Source: Zygnema circumcarinatum (Eukaryota > Streptophyta > Zygnematophyceae > Zygnematales > Zygnemataceae). Taken from it: a stretch of 64,000 bases of DNA. Of this stretch, positions 22,147 to 44,726 are shown in pieces; positions within the stretch are counted from its first letter, which is position 1, and each line of letters opens with the position of its first letter. The notes under the pieces were generated by a model. The model was not told where the DNA came from. It saw only the letters and a program-made list of their open reading frames with translations, and did no database searches. A program made the translations under genes and the position numbers. The stretch is taken from NCBI GenBank assembly GCA_037447605.1, contig CM074808.1, forward strand, positions 1,092,988 through 1,156,987, in the 5' to 3' direction.

Positions 22147-25100
22147 TTACAGGATGCCCGTGCCAGATACTCCAAAGCTTTTCACTTCCACAATTTTGAT
22201 AACAGAAGCGGCTCCAATGCGATGCAACGCAACAACGGAATCTCCATCTTTGCACAGTCCACGTTCCTTCGCTGCCTCCAAAGCAGAGATCAGAATCTCG
22301 TCAGTGGCATCTGTGTCACCGGCTTTAGCGGAACCCTCTGCTAGCAGAGGGATGAGCCCACGGCAGATGAGGGCATGACGTGCAGGAGATTCCTCACTGC
22401 AATTCCATGTCAAGCTATCAGTTGTTAATATTGGGACAGCAACAGACAATATGGGGATGGACGGTCGGTATTTTGCAACCAGCTTGGCAGTCGAACCACC
22501 ACGAGTCAGCACGATAATAAGAGTCGCCCTGACCTGAGAAATGCCAACAGAACATAGAGTCATCAATCTGAAAATTAGTCATAGTCGAAGTACAGAAAGT
22601 GGCAGGAATGACAACATAATGAGAAATAACACACCGGGAAGTATGTAACGTGGGCTTCCAAGCAAGCGTACTAGTGTGAAACTCCTGAAAATCACCCTGC
22701 AACGTATGACTAGGATTTTGAATGGATTGGCCCCCAAAGTTTGGCCTTACTACTAGTTCCAACATAGGAAAGACAATCAGAGGCAAGTTAGAACCCCAGT
22801 TCTCCATAAAGATGCACTGCTGACCTTGTTGGCTGTTCTGACTGCGGATGATGCAAGACTTTCCAGAGGACTCATGGGCAGCGAAACCTGCTTCATAATA
22901 GTTTTGAAGATGGATGCATAGTCCAGGGATGCTTCAGCTTCACGGCAGATATGCGACATAACAGTCACCGCTTCCACAGGATAGGCGCCGGCTGCTGTCT
23001 CCCCTGACAGCATAACACAGTCAGTTCCATCAAGTACAGCATTTGCAACATCAGTGGCCTCTGCGCGAGTCGGGCGAGGTGACTTGATCATAGACTCCAA
23101 CATCTGTGTGGCAGTAACCACCGGCTTTCCTGCAAAAGAGGTCAATAAGCTGTCAGATGTCCAGATGTGGCTGAGCAAACAGTGCCGATTTTGACATTTT
23201 GCTGAAGGACTTGAAAGCGAAAGTTCAATAAAGCTTAGAGTCTCCCATACCTGCAGAATTGCACTTGTGAATCATCATCTTCTGGGCCAAGAAAATCTTT
23301 TCTGTTGGAATCTCCATTCCCAAATCGCCGCGAGCAACCATGATGCCATCAGACTCACGCAAAATGTCATCAAAGTTAACTAAACCCTCCTGGTTTTCTA
23401 CCTGCGACAAGGTCATACAAACATATGCACAATCCAGATTCAGTGATATGGACACAAAGTGGGTAGATTGCGTCGACTGTCTCGTGTCTCTGACATGATT
23501 GAACGCTCAGAAGAACAAAGGGAGATTACGTATAATGGACCCAGGTGACGACTCAAACTTGACAACGATAAGTATCAGGCGATTCTACTGAAAATAGCTA
23601 TTAGCAGAATATTGCAGGTGAGTACATATGTTGAAGAAAGCGTGAGTGCGTACAGCAAGAAAACAACAACATCACTAAGAGCAAGATACTCAGAGGAACT
23701 TAGTACATAACAACAACTCGCAGCTAAATAGAGTACCAGACAATTGCTGAGTAAGTTCACTGTCATCCAAAGAAGTGAAGTTGTCCAAAATCTAAAACTT
23801 CCAAATGCAAGTGAGCAACGTCAGAAGAACTAGAGGCATAGTTTGCATAGTAAAAGGGCCTCCACTATTAACGTGCATCCCTCCAGACCATCTTCGATCA
23901 GGAATCTCACAATAGACAGTTTAAGTGTGGTAAGACATGACATTTTCAGACTTATTTCTACTCACTGGAGCCTTACCTTTGATATGATCTGGATCGTTTT
24001 TGCATGGGGGCCCAGCAACTCCCGAATATTTGTGAGGTCAGAGCCCTTTCGCACAAAAGATGCAGCAATAAAATCGATTTTATTTGGCACTCCCCAGTCC
24101 AAAATGTCCGACTTGTCCTTCTCGGTTATGGTTGGCAGGTCTACAACCACACCAGGCAGGTTCACGTTCTTGCGCTCCCCCAGCATCGCTGTATTTTCAC
24201 AGCGGCACTTCACCATGCTGCTCTCAGACATCCAGAAATTACACAAACGCCTGTCGGTTATGTCAGGAGCAGATCATTCAAAGGATCACTGTGCCAGTCG
24301 TCCATACTAACATGTTGAAAATAGCTGTATTGTTCATGCAACTAGCATGATTAAATGACTTTCTAAAAGAGCTGGCTGAGTACTCCCAGAACCCAAACTA
24401 TTAAGGGTCTCAAAAAACCTCTCAAGTGGGAAAAATACAAAAAAGTAAAAACAGTGCTTCCGGAAAAGACGAATGCAAAAACCTGCCAAAATTGCAGAAG
24501 ACTCGCAAACACCCGATGAGTTATCTGTGATCTATAGCACATTATGACCTAAACGGAACACTTAGTCCTGCAGTCAGTCCTGTCCCTGTCCTTTTGTCAT
24601 GAAAACCCAGTGAAGACCAACATGCTGCCTCAAGTCTGGTCTTTGAACCATACTGCTATCAGCCTGCTCAATAAATCTTCATAAGTTTGATGCCAGAATT
24701 CTCACCCTTTCTCTGGGTGGCAGGACAGAACGTTGAGTGTGATGCTTCCATCTGCACAAAGAATGCTCATTCCCGGTTTAACGTGTTCCGCCAGTTTCGG
24801 ATAACTCATGCAGATCGTCTCCGTGTCTCCTATAAGGTTGTAATCTGTACTGATATTGATTTCCATGCCAGCCTTCAATAGAATCGGCCGTCCATCTTTC
24901 AGCATGCCCGTTCGAATCTCAGGACCCTGACCATGCAACAATGCAAAACTATGTTAAGACGAGTAGCTCTGGAAACAGGAAAAAGCACAGCCTATGGCCA
25001 TCAGCCATGGGCTCCAAAAATACTGAACTACGACAATCTCAGGCATGCAACTGGTGTGCGGCAAATTCCAAGGACATCCAGCAACTAGGGATTCGCTACA

Positions 25101-26364
25101 GTTTAATTCTCTGAAAAGGTGGAACCCAGTCAACCGTGTTGACGGAATTACACCACGTTGAGTATAACTTAAAGTAGGAGACAGAATGCTTCAAAAGGCT
25201 AAAGGCATTAATAATGGCAATCCCAGAGCTCAAAGCTTGCCCTCATAAGAGGGTTGCAAAACATACAATGGACCAAGAGCCATGGAAAAAGGAAGCAGAA
25301 ACATTGCAGATATCAGTAACAAGGATACAGGCTGTAAAGTTTCTGCAGCATTTCCATTCGTAATGCGGCAGATACGAAGAAAATAATAAAAAAGGTGGAC
25401 CATCCCAGTTGGGGCAAAAGGTCGATGGCTGTAGTGGCTCGCTAATACGTTGAATGCGCAACGTTCATAGACCATTACCATTTTAGATGCTGCAGCAGAG
25501 GGTCCTACCGAAAATGTATGTCTAACTGGTGTTCCTACTAAAAGCAATGATGACAGTAGGGATACAAGAAGAATGCCTGTCAATATGACAATCATTTTGC
25601 AAGGTAAAAAAGACGGTTGTCTTTCTCACTCGAGCATTCGAGTTAGTACCAACCAGCTAGAGAATGCATCTTGTCCTTGCGTCAGTTAAAGTAGGCCAAA
25701 TGGATTGAAGCTGACCAGGCAATAAAACAGTATGCGAAAGATTTGCCTTGCTCAGGGAAGCATTTTATAGAGAACAAAAGTTTTCATGACAGGCTTATAC
25801 GTATGTCACATGACAAGCGACAAGTCATGCAGATACTCCAAAGTTGACTGTAGCTGACCCATGATAGCCAAGATTGTGGTATGTCGGGCTATTCCCAAGA
25901 GAGCAATCGGCCAGACGAGCAGTAAAGTTCCAAAAAATAACCAAATCTTGCTATCAATGTAACAGCCAGTAAGAACAGATCCAGTAAAAACAATCTCTGA
26001 AGTCACGTCAAATGAAAAAAAAAAAAAACCGCATTCAATAAGATAAATGCTAGATAAAGGAGCTCTAGGCTCGTTCACAGCAGCAAGTCAGCATTCCCTC
26101 CGTTTTCACCTTTGTATCCAGCAGCACTGCACACATGATCTGAGTGGATTGCATCGCTTCCCTCAAGTTCTCAAGAGTCTCTCTGTGATAGTCATGAGTC
26201 CCGTGCGAAAAGTTGAACCGCGCGACTGCCATTCCGGCCTGAAGGAGCTTCTCCAGCACGGGCACCTCTCTGGACTTGGGCCCAAGCGTGCAGATGATCT
26301 TCGTCTTGGCAATGGGATGCGGGTGGCCATGGATGATGGCATCGATGTCCACTTTGGAAGTCAT
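22147..26364 (-). CDS. PK: Cytosolic pyruvate kinase
   Basis: The enzyme converts phosphoenolpyruvate and ADP to pyruvate and ATP in the last step of glycolysis. Exons are 26364-26110, 24926-24706, 24220-23977, 23401-23251, 23129-22825 and 22533-22147, all in phase, giving 520 residues. Seen motifs are [12 protein letters not shown] at the N terminus, [23 protein letters not shown], the active-site signature IQIISKVENQEGL with its catalytic Lys, and [31 protein letters not shown], the effector-loop-side [12 protein letters not shown] and a C-terminal domain with [14 protein letters not shown] complete it. No transit peptide precedes the core, so a cytosolic isoform is inferred. Introns are larger than in neighbours (1183 bp after exon 1). 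On the coding strand a telo-box-like CCCTAACCC lies about 90 bp before the ATG. Confidence 0.96.
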
Positions 26365-26802
26365 GGCTGCTCTCGGCCCCCGCTTCCCTCCCCCTCTCTC
26401 TCCTCTCTCCTCCTCCCTTAGCTCGCGCGGCAGCACAACAGTCACACCAAGGGTTAGGGCGGAAGCTAGACTGAGCCTGGCCTGAGCTTGGGGGGAGAGC
26501 GGTGGAGAGGCCACAGCCAATGGATAGCCGCCATGTCAGCAACGGGTGCAACGTGGCAGTCTTAGCGAGTCTCTCGATGCCACGTCGGAGGAACAATTTC
26601 GGAAAGGATCACGCTATCGCTGGTGTCTAGCTGCGATTCCGCAGTTCCAGTTCCCGTTTCACGGGTATTCTTTACCAGATTCTGAGGAATTCTGTGACTG
26701 GAGGCCGTTTCGAATTGCAGCGCTTCCATGGCCGGTTACTGTAAACTCGCAATTTTTACGGCATGGAGACAAAGACGGCCCGCATGGCCACCTGCTGCCA
26801 TG
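26365..26802. other. Pyruvate kinase upstream region
   Basis: This stretch holds the presumed 5' leader and promoter of pyruvate kinase. The telo-box-like GGGTTAGGGC is at 26451-26460. No other gene is seen before the hAT-type element at 26811. Confidence 0.5.
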
Positions 26803-26810
26803 GCCATGGG

Positions 26811-27195
26811 TAGGGATGGCCCGCGTTATAAATTCCGAATATATTATATAATTTACAACGGGTTTAAAAGTAGTAATATATTACAAAGTAAAACACTTTA
26901 TTACATATATTATACCCACTCGTTTTGAACAATTCCCGACCGTACTCGTACGGCCATACGGTCGTACCATGCCAAAATTAGGTCGTTTTGGCGTTGGCGT
27001 TGCGAAATGCGTCCGTCTGGTTCACTGTCTGCTCGTGCATCCGTACCGCATAATACCGTACAGTCGTTTGGTCGTACGACCGTCGGACCGTACATGTTGT
27101 AAAGGCGTTGTAAATTAATATATATCAGCCGTTATCTAGTCGTCACAGTTGTATAATATAATATATATTATATAGTCGTAACTAATCCATCCCTA
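26811..27195. mobile_element. hAT-type non-autonomous element (MITE), 385 bp
   Basis: The element begins TAGGGATGG and ends CCATCCCTA, a perfect 9-bp terminal inverted repeat of hAT type. It is flanked by a perfect 8-bp duplication, GCCATGGG, at 26803-26810 and 27196-27203; 8 bp is the hAT target-site length. Subterminal regions are AT-rich on both sides, and the middle is rich in GTACGG/CCGTAC. It has no coding capacity, so it must have been moved by a transposase encoded elsewhere. The intact duplication suggests a fairly recent insertion. Confidence 0.88.
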
Positions 27196-27203
27196 GCCAT
27201 GGG

Positions 27204-28003
27204 CCGCTGCCATGGATTTGGATCCATGGCCTTTTGCAGCGGAGACTTTTCTGTGGAGATGAGCAGCAAGAGGATGCGCGGACCAACAGCCAACGGTTGG
27301 CGGCGAGTCCGGCGAGTGCCGACTTTTGTCACAACTTCTACGGGCTGTACGTGTCTCGTATTCCTTACATATTTAAAATCTATATAATATTGTTAATAAT
27401 TCTTCATAATTTTATTCGTTTAAAATACCGCGTTTAAAATCGATTATTTATAAACTAAAATTCTATTTTCGTACGACCGGCCATTCCTATGAACAACACA
27501 CGGCCCTCCACACCACGCCCACAACGTTGTCATTGCACAACAACGCTCCATAGCGCTCCATGACAAGGCACGACGACGCTCCAAGACCCGCCCACAACGT
27601 CTTCCATGCACAATGTGTTGTTGTACTTGGAGCGATCGCCTAGCGCTAGCTCTGAAGGGCCGCTAGCGACTAACTGCCAGCATGGAAACCGTTCCTGGAG
27701 TAAACTGACGTCAGTTCCGTAATGCCGCACTGAACTGCTCGCATGTGCCCAGGCTGCGCTCCTTTTAAAACCGCGGGCGCCGAACGGGAAAGGGAGAGAG
27801 AGGCTTGCAACGGCGGGCGTTCACGTTCACGTTCAGCGGATTTGGGCCACATTGGACTCCCGGAAGGAGGAGGCAAATTCTGCAGAATACAGACACATAC
27901 TAAAGCTCCTATTGACATGCTTTCCATTTTTGGGTGTATTGGATGTTCAGAGTGGAATCCCTGCAGTAGATCTTGAAGTCGAACACAATTGCAAGAGTCG
28001 GGA
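27204..28003. other. Upstream region of the EXPP1-like gene
   Basis: No gene is supported. The left 300 bp is AT-rich next to the hAT element. A short tandem-like stretch with ACAACG and GCTCCA words follows (27500-27640), then a GC-richer part that probably holds the promoter and leader of the gene starting at 28004. Confidence 0.45.
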
Positions 28004-30447
28004 ATGGACTCGATATGTTTTGATAGACTTAGCCTCAAAGCAAGAATCTTAATATGTTCTATTGCAATTTTTGGGTTTTGTTTGAAGGTTTCAGCCGCAG
28101 CCATTGACACAAATCCAGTCTTCAGCCCCTGCGGTCCGTCTGCAGAAATTCAGAGGGGCGATGGTTTCACGTTTGCCATCGCCTTTGGCGCAGAGTCACG
28201 CTCGTGGGGAAATGTTTCGCTGTGCGATGCAGAATCGTTTGCTGTAAGTACCTCATCAATGTGAGTTCTGAAAGCTGTAGACGGTGGATTTCCAGGATTA
28301 ATTTCTCTCTCTGAAACCAAGAGTAAGAAGGCTACAATGAACGATTTAGCTCGTGCATTTCGCTACGATCCATGTTCTTTCTTTTTCTAAGAAAACCAGG
28401 CTTTCCGAGCACGACTTGGATTCTTAGCATGCTATCCAGTGATAGCTTAATCTCAAAGTATTGCCACTTGTGGTTTTGACGTCTACAAAATCTTGAAGTT
28501 CCGATACTCAGACAGAGCATGAGATCATCGAAAGTTCGTGCATGCCTTTTCTGAAATCAGGGAGCGTTTCCTGGATTTTCCTTATGGGCAGAGCCTACCG
28601 ACAGGTATACAGATGGCGGTTTTCCGACCCAGGGTCGACGAATTGGCCCTCATACGAATCAACAACGTTAGCATGGCGAACATAGAGACTACAGTATGTA
28701 CTTTCTGGACGCCTTGGAGAAGTCACAGCAGTCCTATAATTTCACAAATGAGTAGGTTGTCTGCTTTGCTATTTGCGTCAAGCTACTGCGGCTTAATATT
28801 TTGGCTGCCAAATGCCTTACCTTGCATGAGACTGGCGGTCATGAATGTTGGCTCCAGTTTATAAGTCAAACGGAGGGCGATTGCATGGGCCGTTAAAGCC
28901 TAAAATGTCCATGTTGACATGCTGATGGCGGATGCAGCAGTCAGTGGTTATTGCCAGACACTCGAAACAGAGCGGGGATTGACTTGTTGACACCATGTTT
29001 ATTTTTTAAGAATTTGGACGAGTGCACGTGAAAACCTGAAATTTCGTGTCTTGTAACTCGTAAGCGAAGCAGGCAGGGATCGACTTTTGTCTGTAGCTTA
29101 TGTACAATCATAGCTAGTTTCCACTGGTGATCGACCAACTCTAATGCACTTTGCTTGGCAAAGCACAAACGTTATAGTCGTCATCGTATATGCCACTATC
29201 TGGAACCTTGACAACCATGTGTCTCTTTGTGCTTGGCGGATTCCATTAGTTCCCCGAAAGCTCTTTGGTGGTGTACTCCGGCGAGAATGGCAGCGTTTCC
29301 TCCGTACCACGGCTCTTCTTAAGCGAAGAGGTCAGTTGTGAGATGTTCAACTCGATTTGGAACCAAGCAAGGCTGCAGCTTCACGGGTACATGCCCGTGC
29401 TAATGCCAATAGAAGTTGCACAAAAACCTCTCCCGACGTCGTTGGAGAATTGTAGACTTCGATTTGAGCTCGTCTTCGTTGGAGTGGATACGGAGCTGGC
29501 ACCAGAAATCAACCTCGCAATGCCTCAGTAAACAGTAACTTGATTCATCTACAATAGAGCTTAATCTCCTATGACGAATTGCGTAGCGGCTTTATGTTTC
29601 AGATGCTGAGCTTTTTGCGAAGAACAGTAGAAGGATGGAGGCGCAAATGTTCTGTGTCTGAACTTGAAACTTTCCGCCCTGCGCAGGGCCGAGTTCCTTC
29701 TCTGATACTGATACTCAACTTTCTGCAAGGGGTCCTTTCTGAATTTCTCTGGTGAGCAACTCGTAGTGAGCTATACAGGAAGAAAATTCCACTGCCTCGA
29801 GTTAGCCGCATCAGGTTTTTTAACTTCAAAGTTTTAGCTGTAGCAATGTGGTCAGATCCTTTAGCTACCCAAACAAAACGCCCGTGCTACGTATTCACTG
29901 TCCCCTCCTCGGGGTTCACATGACCGGGTAAAAAATCTGGCTTTGACAACCTTATGTCAGGAAACGTTTGTTTCTGACGACATGGCACAGGAAAGACTTT
30001 GGATGCGGAACAAGCTCGGGATGCGATTCAAGCAGCCTGTGCTTCGATGGCGTGAATTGTGCCCTTCCTACGAGCCAATGCGGACTCTCCTCCGACCCTG
30101 ACGCATGCCGCCTTGCAGTATGACCCTAGAATCCCTAATTTTCCTAGAGAAGATTTTGCGGCACTACGATCAGTGAAGTTTTGGGCCTCAGATTGCGAAC
30201 TTGCTGCAGTTTAACATGCCAAACTTGTCAGGGATGTCCTCATTTCACGTTTCATGGCATGGGTGGGTTGCAGATATACGTGGCGTTCTCTGGCACAGAC
30301 AAGCACGACGCGGTGCTGAGCTCATACTTGGAGGTGCAAGAGATCGACAACTACTCCTTAACGGACCTTTACAAGTCTGCGAGCACTGAAGTGATAAACA
30401 ATGCGGGCATAGACGAGGACAACGTGGACCAGATCACGCAAGGCTGA
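28004..30447 (+). CDS. EXPP1-like secreted cysteine-rich plant protein
   Basis: This matches a plant family annotated as EXPP1-like (At3g44150 type), whose biochemical role I do not know. Six small exons fit in phase: 28004-28243, 28613-28693, 29250-29330, 29687-29751, 29991-30117 and 30274-30447, giving 255 residues. The N terminus is a signal peptide: a basic stretch, then ILICSIAIFGFCL and a cleavage site around VSAA/AIDTNP. Family landmarks follow in order: RGDGFTFAIAFG, MAVFRPRVDELALIRIN, FPESSLVVYSGENG, LILNFLQGVLSEFLWKDFGC, a Cys-rich loop with six cysteines (FGC...DACRL), and YVAFSGTDKHDAV near the end. No membrane anchor is seen, so it should be secreted or extracellular. Exon calls rest on family alignment from memory and phase; the donors ACA|GTATGT and GCA|GTATGA are non-ideal. 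Confidence 0.78.
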
Positions 30448-30700
30448 GAGAGCCGCCTCAACTATACTCTTGAGCCTCACTAGGCGTTGCCTTACAAAGG
30501 GAATTTGAGGACTGTGGTGATGATCCCACTAACAGCCCTTTGTTTCAACACAACTGCCTATTCAAATATAGTTGCCATTGTCAGCTTCACTGGACGTCAG
30601 TCGTCGCCAAAATCTCATGTCTTCGGCCCGCTTTCGAAGAGGCTATATAAGTGGCAGACAATACTTCAGCCAATGGATGGAAAGAACCGCTTCTACTATC
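30448..30700. other. Convergent 3' spacer
   Basis: Only 253 bp separates the stop codons of the EXPP1-like gene (+) and the DEAH helicase (-). Their 3' UTRs probably meet or overlap here. Confidence 0.6.
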
Positions 30701-40138
<9,438 letters not shown>

Positions 40139-40503
40139 TGCGCCCGCTTGCAGGAGCCAGTGCTCTGCAGGCAGCGAGGCAAGCAGGCAGAGGAAGCAAA
40201 TCCGCCTCCAAATCCTGAAGGTTTTTACTTTTTCGGACTCCCGGCGGCTGCCTTCAGAGCGGCCGCTCGCAAGCGACACATGCGAGAACGCACGCCTCAA
40301 AGGTTTCAGATTTGAGGCGGAGCTGAGGACTTGGGAGGAGTGTGGTAGTGGGGTGCATAGGGGAAGGATTTCAAGGCTGAGAGATTGCAAAGGCCAGAGG
40401 CTGTCCAGTAGTGGTATGTTGGGGAGTCTCCTGGAGTGTCGCAAGTGCAGGTTGAAGCCCTGCAACAGGCGAAAATCCTGCGTGCAGGAGGAAGCATTTC
40501 TCC
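40139..40503. promoter_or_regulatory. Shared upstream region of helicase (-) and ERG (+)
   Basis: The two ATGs are 365 bp apart and point away from each other, so this stretch must hold both leaders and at least one core promoter. No TATA box is obvious on either strand. A bidirectional promoter is inferred from geometry only. Confidence 0.5.
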
Positions 40504-43500
40504 ATGCTCCCTCGCCAATTCTTGAAGGGGCGTCCATTCAGCAGGTGGAAACACTTGTCTTGCTTTGCTGCTCACCTTTCGGAGGCGTTTGCTGGGCCTC
40601 ATGACTCCATCGGGTCAAGGAACAAGGTTTGGGAGCAAATAAACAACAACGTGTCCGGTGGATGGTGGCTGCCTTTGCTAGGAAAGTGGCAAGAGCAGGT
40701 AATCAAATGCGCAGTCTCAGCTTTTCGAGGAAGCCTTGCCTCGCCCAGCTGTCATTATGCTGTCTGCAAACGCAATAGCAATATTCTGGTTACAAACGGT
40801 GGCCCAATTCCCCATCAAACATGGCCTAGCAAGAATAGACGGAGCTTTTCTACTAATGCTCTTCACGTACCTGAGCAGTCGATCACTGTAGAGGCGAAGA
40901 TAATTGATAAGTCGACTGTTGCTGCACAGCCCACATCAGCCTTGACACATGGTGCAAACGATTGTGCACATCCAACTGAATGTGTTTCGTCACAAACTTG
41001 TGAGGAATCAAACACATTGAATCGGACAAATGTAGATAGTCCAACTTCATCTGAAAGCAGGCAACATTTGGAAGAAAACTCGTGTGTGCGGAGAGATATT
41101 CATGCTGCCACCGAGTATGTAAATGAAAAAAAGGTGGAAGGAACTGAGCCTAGGGAGAAACCTGCCGATTCTGTTGTTTTTAGCGTAGGTGGAGTGAACT
41201 CGACAGCAGACAGTAACTCCAATGGAGATTTTGGGGAGAGAATTCAGCGGAATTCTGAAGGAGCTTTTCAAGGTCAGGAGCCAGAGAGGGCTAGTGACAA
41301 TGAGATAAGCCCTACTCCTCGAGAGCGAGACATGACTGGTGGAGATAGCGAAAGTTGGGTTGACGAGTCCAACAGCCATAATCTGCCTGATGTTGATAAG
41401 GAGCAGATACGAATTCGTTCTGCAGCTCGAAGAGCACTTGCCAGAAGCTCATTGAATGTGCGAGGAGTTGTGTCTGTGGATCAAGAGCAGTCGGTAGAGA
41501 ACCGTCTACTGGGAGGGGAGTCACCAATCAATGCAAACAATCTTGGTGCCGAAGGAGCCAAGGAACGAAGAGAAAAGCACATGGATATCGCCTCTTTAGC
41601 TGAAGCCCCAGAGGACGAGAAGCTCGAGTATAAAAGGAGAGCCGCTCACTTGACGCAAGCCATATTAGGAGGGCTTCTTGATGGGAGAAGGGTGGACGAG
41701 GATAATGAAGAAAATTTGGTAAAGGTTATTCCTGAGAGTGAGCAGCGCTCGTTGCGGATAGGGATCATTGGAGCGCCAAATGCAGGAAAATCAGTGCTTG
41801 CAAATACTCTGGTGAGTGTTTCGATTGCTGTAGAGGTTACAACCGACGAGAGAAAATCGGACAGTCTTGGCAGTCTATGGTTGTCGTGACATTCTGCGTT
41901 CAATGTTTTCGACCTTTCATTTGTTCGTTTATGCTTTATATCATGCCAGTCATGTTGAAGTTTCATACATGACTCCTGGGTTATAGTCAGTGGATAACGC
42001 TTTGATGGTTGTCCTTCAATTCAGAAATCCGTCGTTTAATTAAACTCTCACAGCAGATGAAGCTTGGCCGCAATTTGCTCGATTCGTTCATTTTATTTCT
42101 GTTGTATGGAAACTCATTGGTCCGAAATGAGCTAGGGCCGACTGAGAAAAATTGGCATGAAGACGACCGAATGACAGACTAGCGCTCACTAGTTTGCAAA
42201 AATAAAAGACTGGGACCTGAGTGCCTGGGACCTGAATTTTTTCAGCTGGCAGGTAGTTCCACTTTGAGTCATTGCAGCTTGTAGAGTTTTTAAACTAGCA
42301 AACATTAACTATTCGGTATGGATGACGTGGCAATATGGTCACAGGTGGGATCAAAAATCTCGGCTGTGTCTCGGAAGACAAACACCACAAGAATGGAAAT
42401 TCTGGGTGTCTCAACCAAGGGAGATACGCAGCTGGTGAGTGCAGAAAGAAACCAGGTAGTCTAAAAACTAGTCTCTCAATGCTGCGGGAGAAATGAAATG
42501 TCTGCACTGTCAGAAATTCGTTCATCGGAGTAGGTCGGTAGGGCTAAATATCTGCTCGTTTGGTAATTCAAATGTGTGAGAAAAGCCTAAGGTCTACCCT
42601 CCAGAACTGACATCAGTAAAGATCATAGCTTACTATGTAACTTTGAAGAGGTATACGATTGATAGAATCGTAACAGCACTAGAACAGTGACAGAATGCAA
42701 ACTTGGGGTGGATCAGGGATTACTGTGAACCATCCTCCCATGTGCCAATTCCTACGCTCTGTCTGAGTCTACAGCTCCATGGAGGTTCGTAATGGGTGCA
42801 TCTAACTTAGTTTATAGCATCTCCGAGTTTGCGTGTGTAGCTCACCTTGTGGGTGCTCCTTTAGATTGTCAAATTAAAGTAGGACGCTCGAGTATACGTC
42901 TTCCAGCAGGGTCTTCCATGTCAGGGGATCCCCCACTTTTGTCTATGAAGTTGTCCTAGAAGGGCAAGGTCTGTCTGAATATACATGGAAATCATTTTTG
43001 TCTTGGTGTGGGAGGAACAGCTATTTTATGATACACCAGGAGTGGCGCCAGAAAACCCAAACCATCCACTAAGAGTTAAGAATCGACGGATGATGTCACA
43101 TGCCTGGAGGGTTATGGAGGATTGCGAGCTATTGATTTTGCTTGTTGATGCTGAGCGTCAAACTCGAATGTGAGTTCCACTAAATCTATGCAATCTCATG
43201 TTTCTCGTTTAACCAGAATGTTTAACAGGTCAGATTTTCAAACTGTTTTCCTACCTATGTTTGCATACTTTCTTAAGCTTGCAAAGAAAGTAAGCAAGCT
43301 TCCTTTACTTACTTAAAGGAAAGTAAAGTAAAGTAAAAGAACAAAAGAAGTACCTGAAGTACTGTTGTCTGCCGCCCAAGTCACCTCCTTCCTACCCGGA
43401 TAGTCTGTGAGCTCATTGGTGTAACCTCAATGCTTCAATACTTCAATGCCAACCACTTCTTGTTGCTTGTGTCAGGCCTGATAGAAGAGTGGAGAGGCTC

Positions 43501-44726
43501 ATGCAAAGAGTGGGGTCTGAGCTTCGAGCTGGCCAACGCCGTATAGCCTGCCTCAATAAGGTGGACTTACTGCGTGACAAACGCCTGCTGCTGCCTCTAG
43601 CTCAACGTCTACAGGAGCTCTATGCATTTGAGCGGTAGGGCTTCTTCAGTATGGGCCTTGTAAAAACGTCCAAAGGAACTTGTCACATTGTCCTGTGTTT
43701 CTTGGTTTTGGGTTTTCTCGGTTTTCTGGGTTGCTGTCCTTCGGAGGTGTGTGAAACTCACTCAAGAGAATCGCTCCTCTTATGTCCTGCAGGGTGTTCA
43801 TGATCTCGGGCCTAAAAGGCAGTGGAATGCGTGAATTGGAGAAGCATCTCCAAGATGCGGTAGGTTCAACTTTTCCGCTTTAGAAGATGCTGTCGTCCAT
43901 CATCGCCAGTCAAATCCTATGCAGTGGTCAAGTTAAAAGTGTGGCTTTACTTTCTCAAATGCAGGCAGTGCTGCGACCTTGGGAGGAAGACCCGTCACGA
44001 GTGACGACACAGTCGCAAACTCAACTCGCAGTGGAAATTGTCCGCGAGTGTATCTTTGATCGGCTTCATCAGGTACGTTAGGCTCCTTTACAGAGTGCCA
44101 ATGCGTCTATAAATTATAGAGAAAATGAACACCTTCACTGCTTGGAAGTTGTTCATTGGTTGATCCCAGGCAAAACAAGGACGACCGTTCTCGACTTAAG
44201 AAGAACTTTGCTCTCGGATGAAGCTAACGCTGCAGGTGGTCTGAACTGCAGGAATTGCCATACACTGTGGAGCAGCTTCCCTTGTCACATCGCCGGCTAT
44301 CAGATGGTTCTCTGCGCATAGAACAAGTCCTGCTCGTTGCCAATGAGACGCAGCGAGCTGTAGTGGTGGGCAGTCAAGGAGAGACTATAAGGTACCGCTT
44401 CTGAATCCTGGAGTTAGTGGATGTTGCATCACTGTGTCATGGAGAAATACATACTGTAATGTCCAAATCACTAATTGATTATCTCTATCTGCCTGGGAGT
44501 GGCACGTCCTAAAACCCATAGCTTTCCAGCTTTGAAGCCCACATTGGTGGCATGATCGTCTTTGCGGCTTTGCTCATCGGGTTGAAGCATGACAACGTCT
44601 GATTGGAGAGCTTGCACATGTGATGCTTGCAGGCAGATCGGAATAGCTGCAAGAAAGCAGCTTGAGACAATTTTCAACGAAAAAGTGCACTTGGTTCTTC
44701 AAGTAAAGAGTGCACGAAAGCGTTGA
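40504..44726 (+). CDS. ERG: Mitochondrial ERA-family GTPase ERG with long N-terminal extension
   Basis: ERA GTPases bind small-subunit rRNA and aid ribosome assembly; plant ERG acts in mitochondria. Exons: 40504-41811, 42345-42434, 43021-43169, 43476-43634, 43793-43859, 43965-44072, 44252-44391, 44633-44726, all in phase, 704 residues. The start is the first ATG and gives an Arg/Lys/Ser-rich presequence; RRSFST near residue 120 resembles a processing site. G1 is GIIGAPNAGKS (420-430), then SRKTNTT (G2 region), DTPG (470-473), NKVD (543-546) and FMISGLKGSG (G5 region). A KH-type RNA-binding end follows, with DGSLRIEQVLLVANETQ and KVHLVLQVK. Arabidopsis ERG is about 437 residues, so about 270 extra, mostly polar residues lie between the presequence and G1. 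This extension has no recognised domain. Confidence 0.92.
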
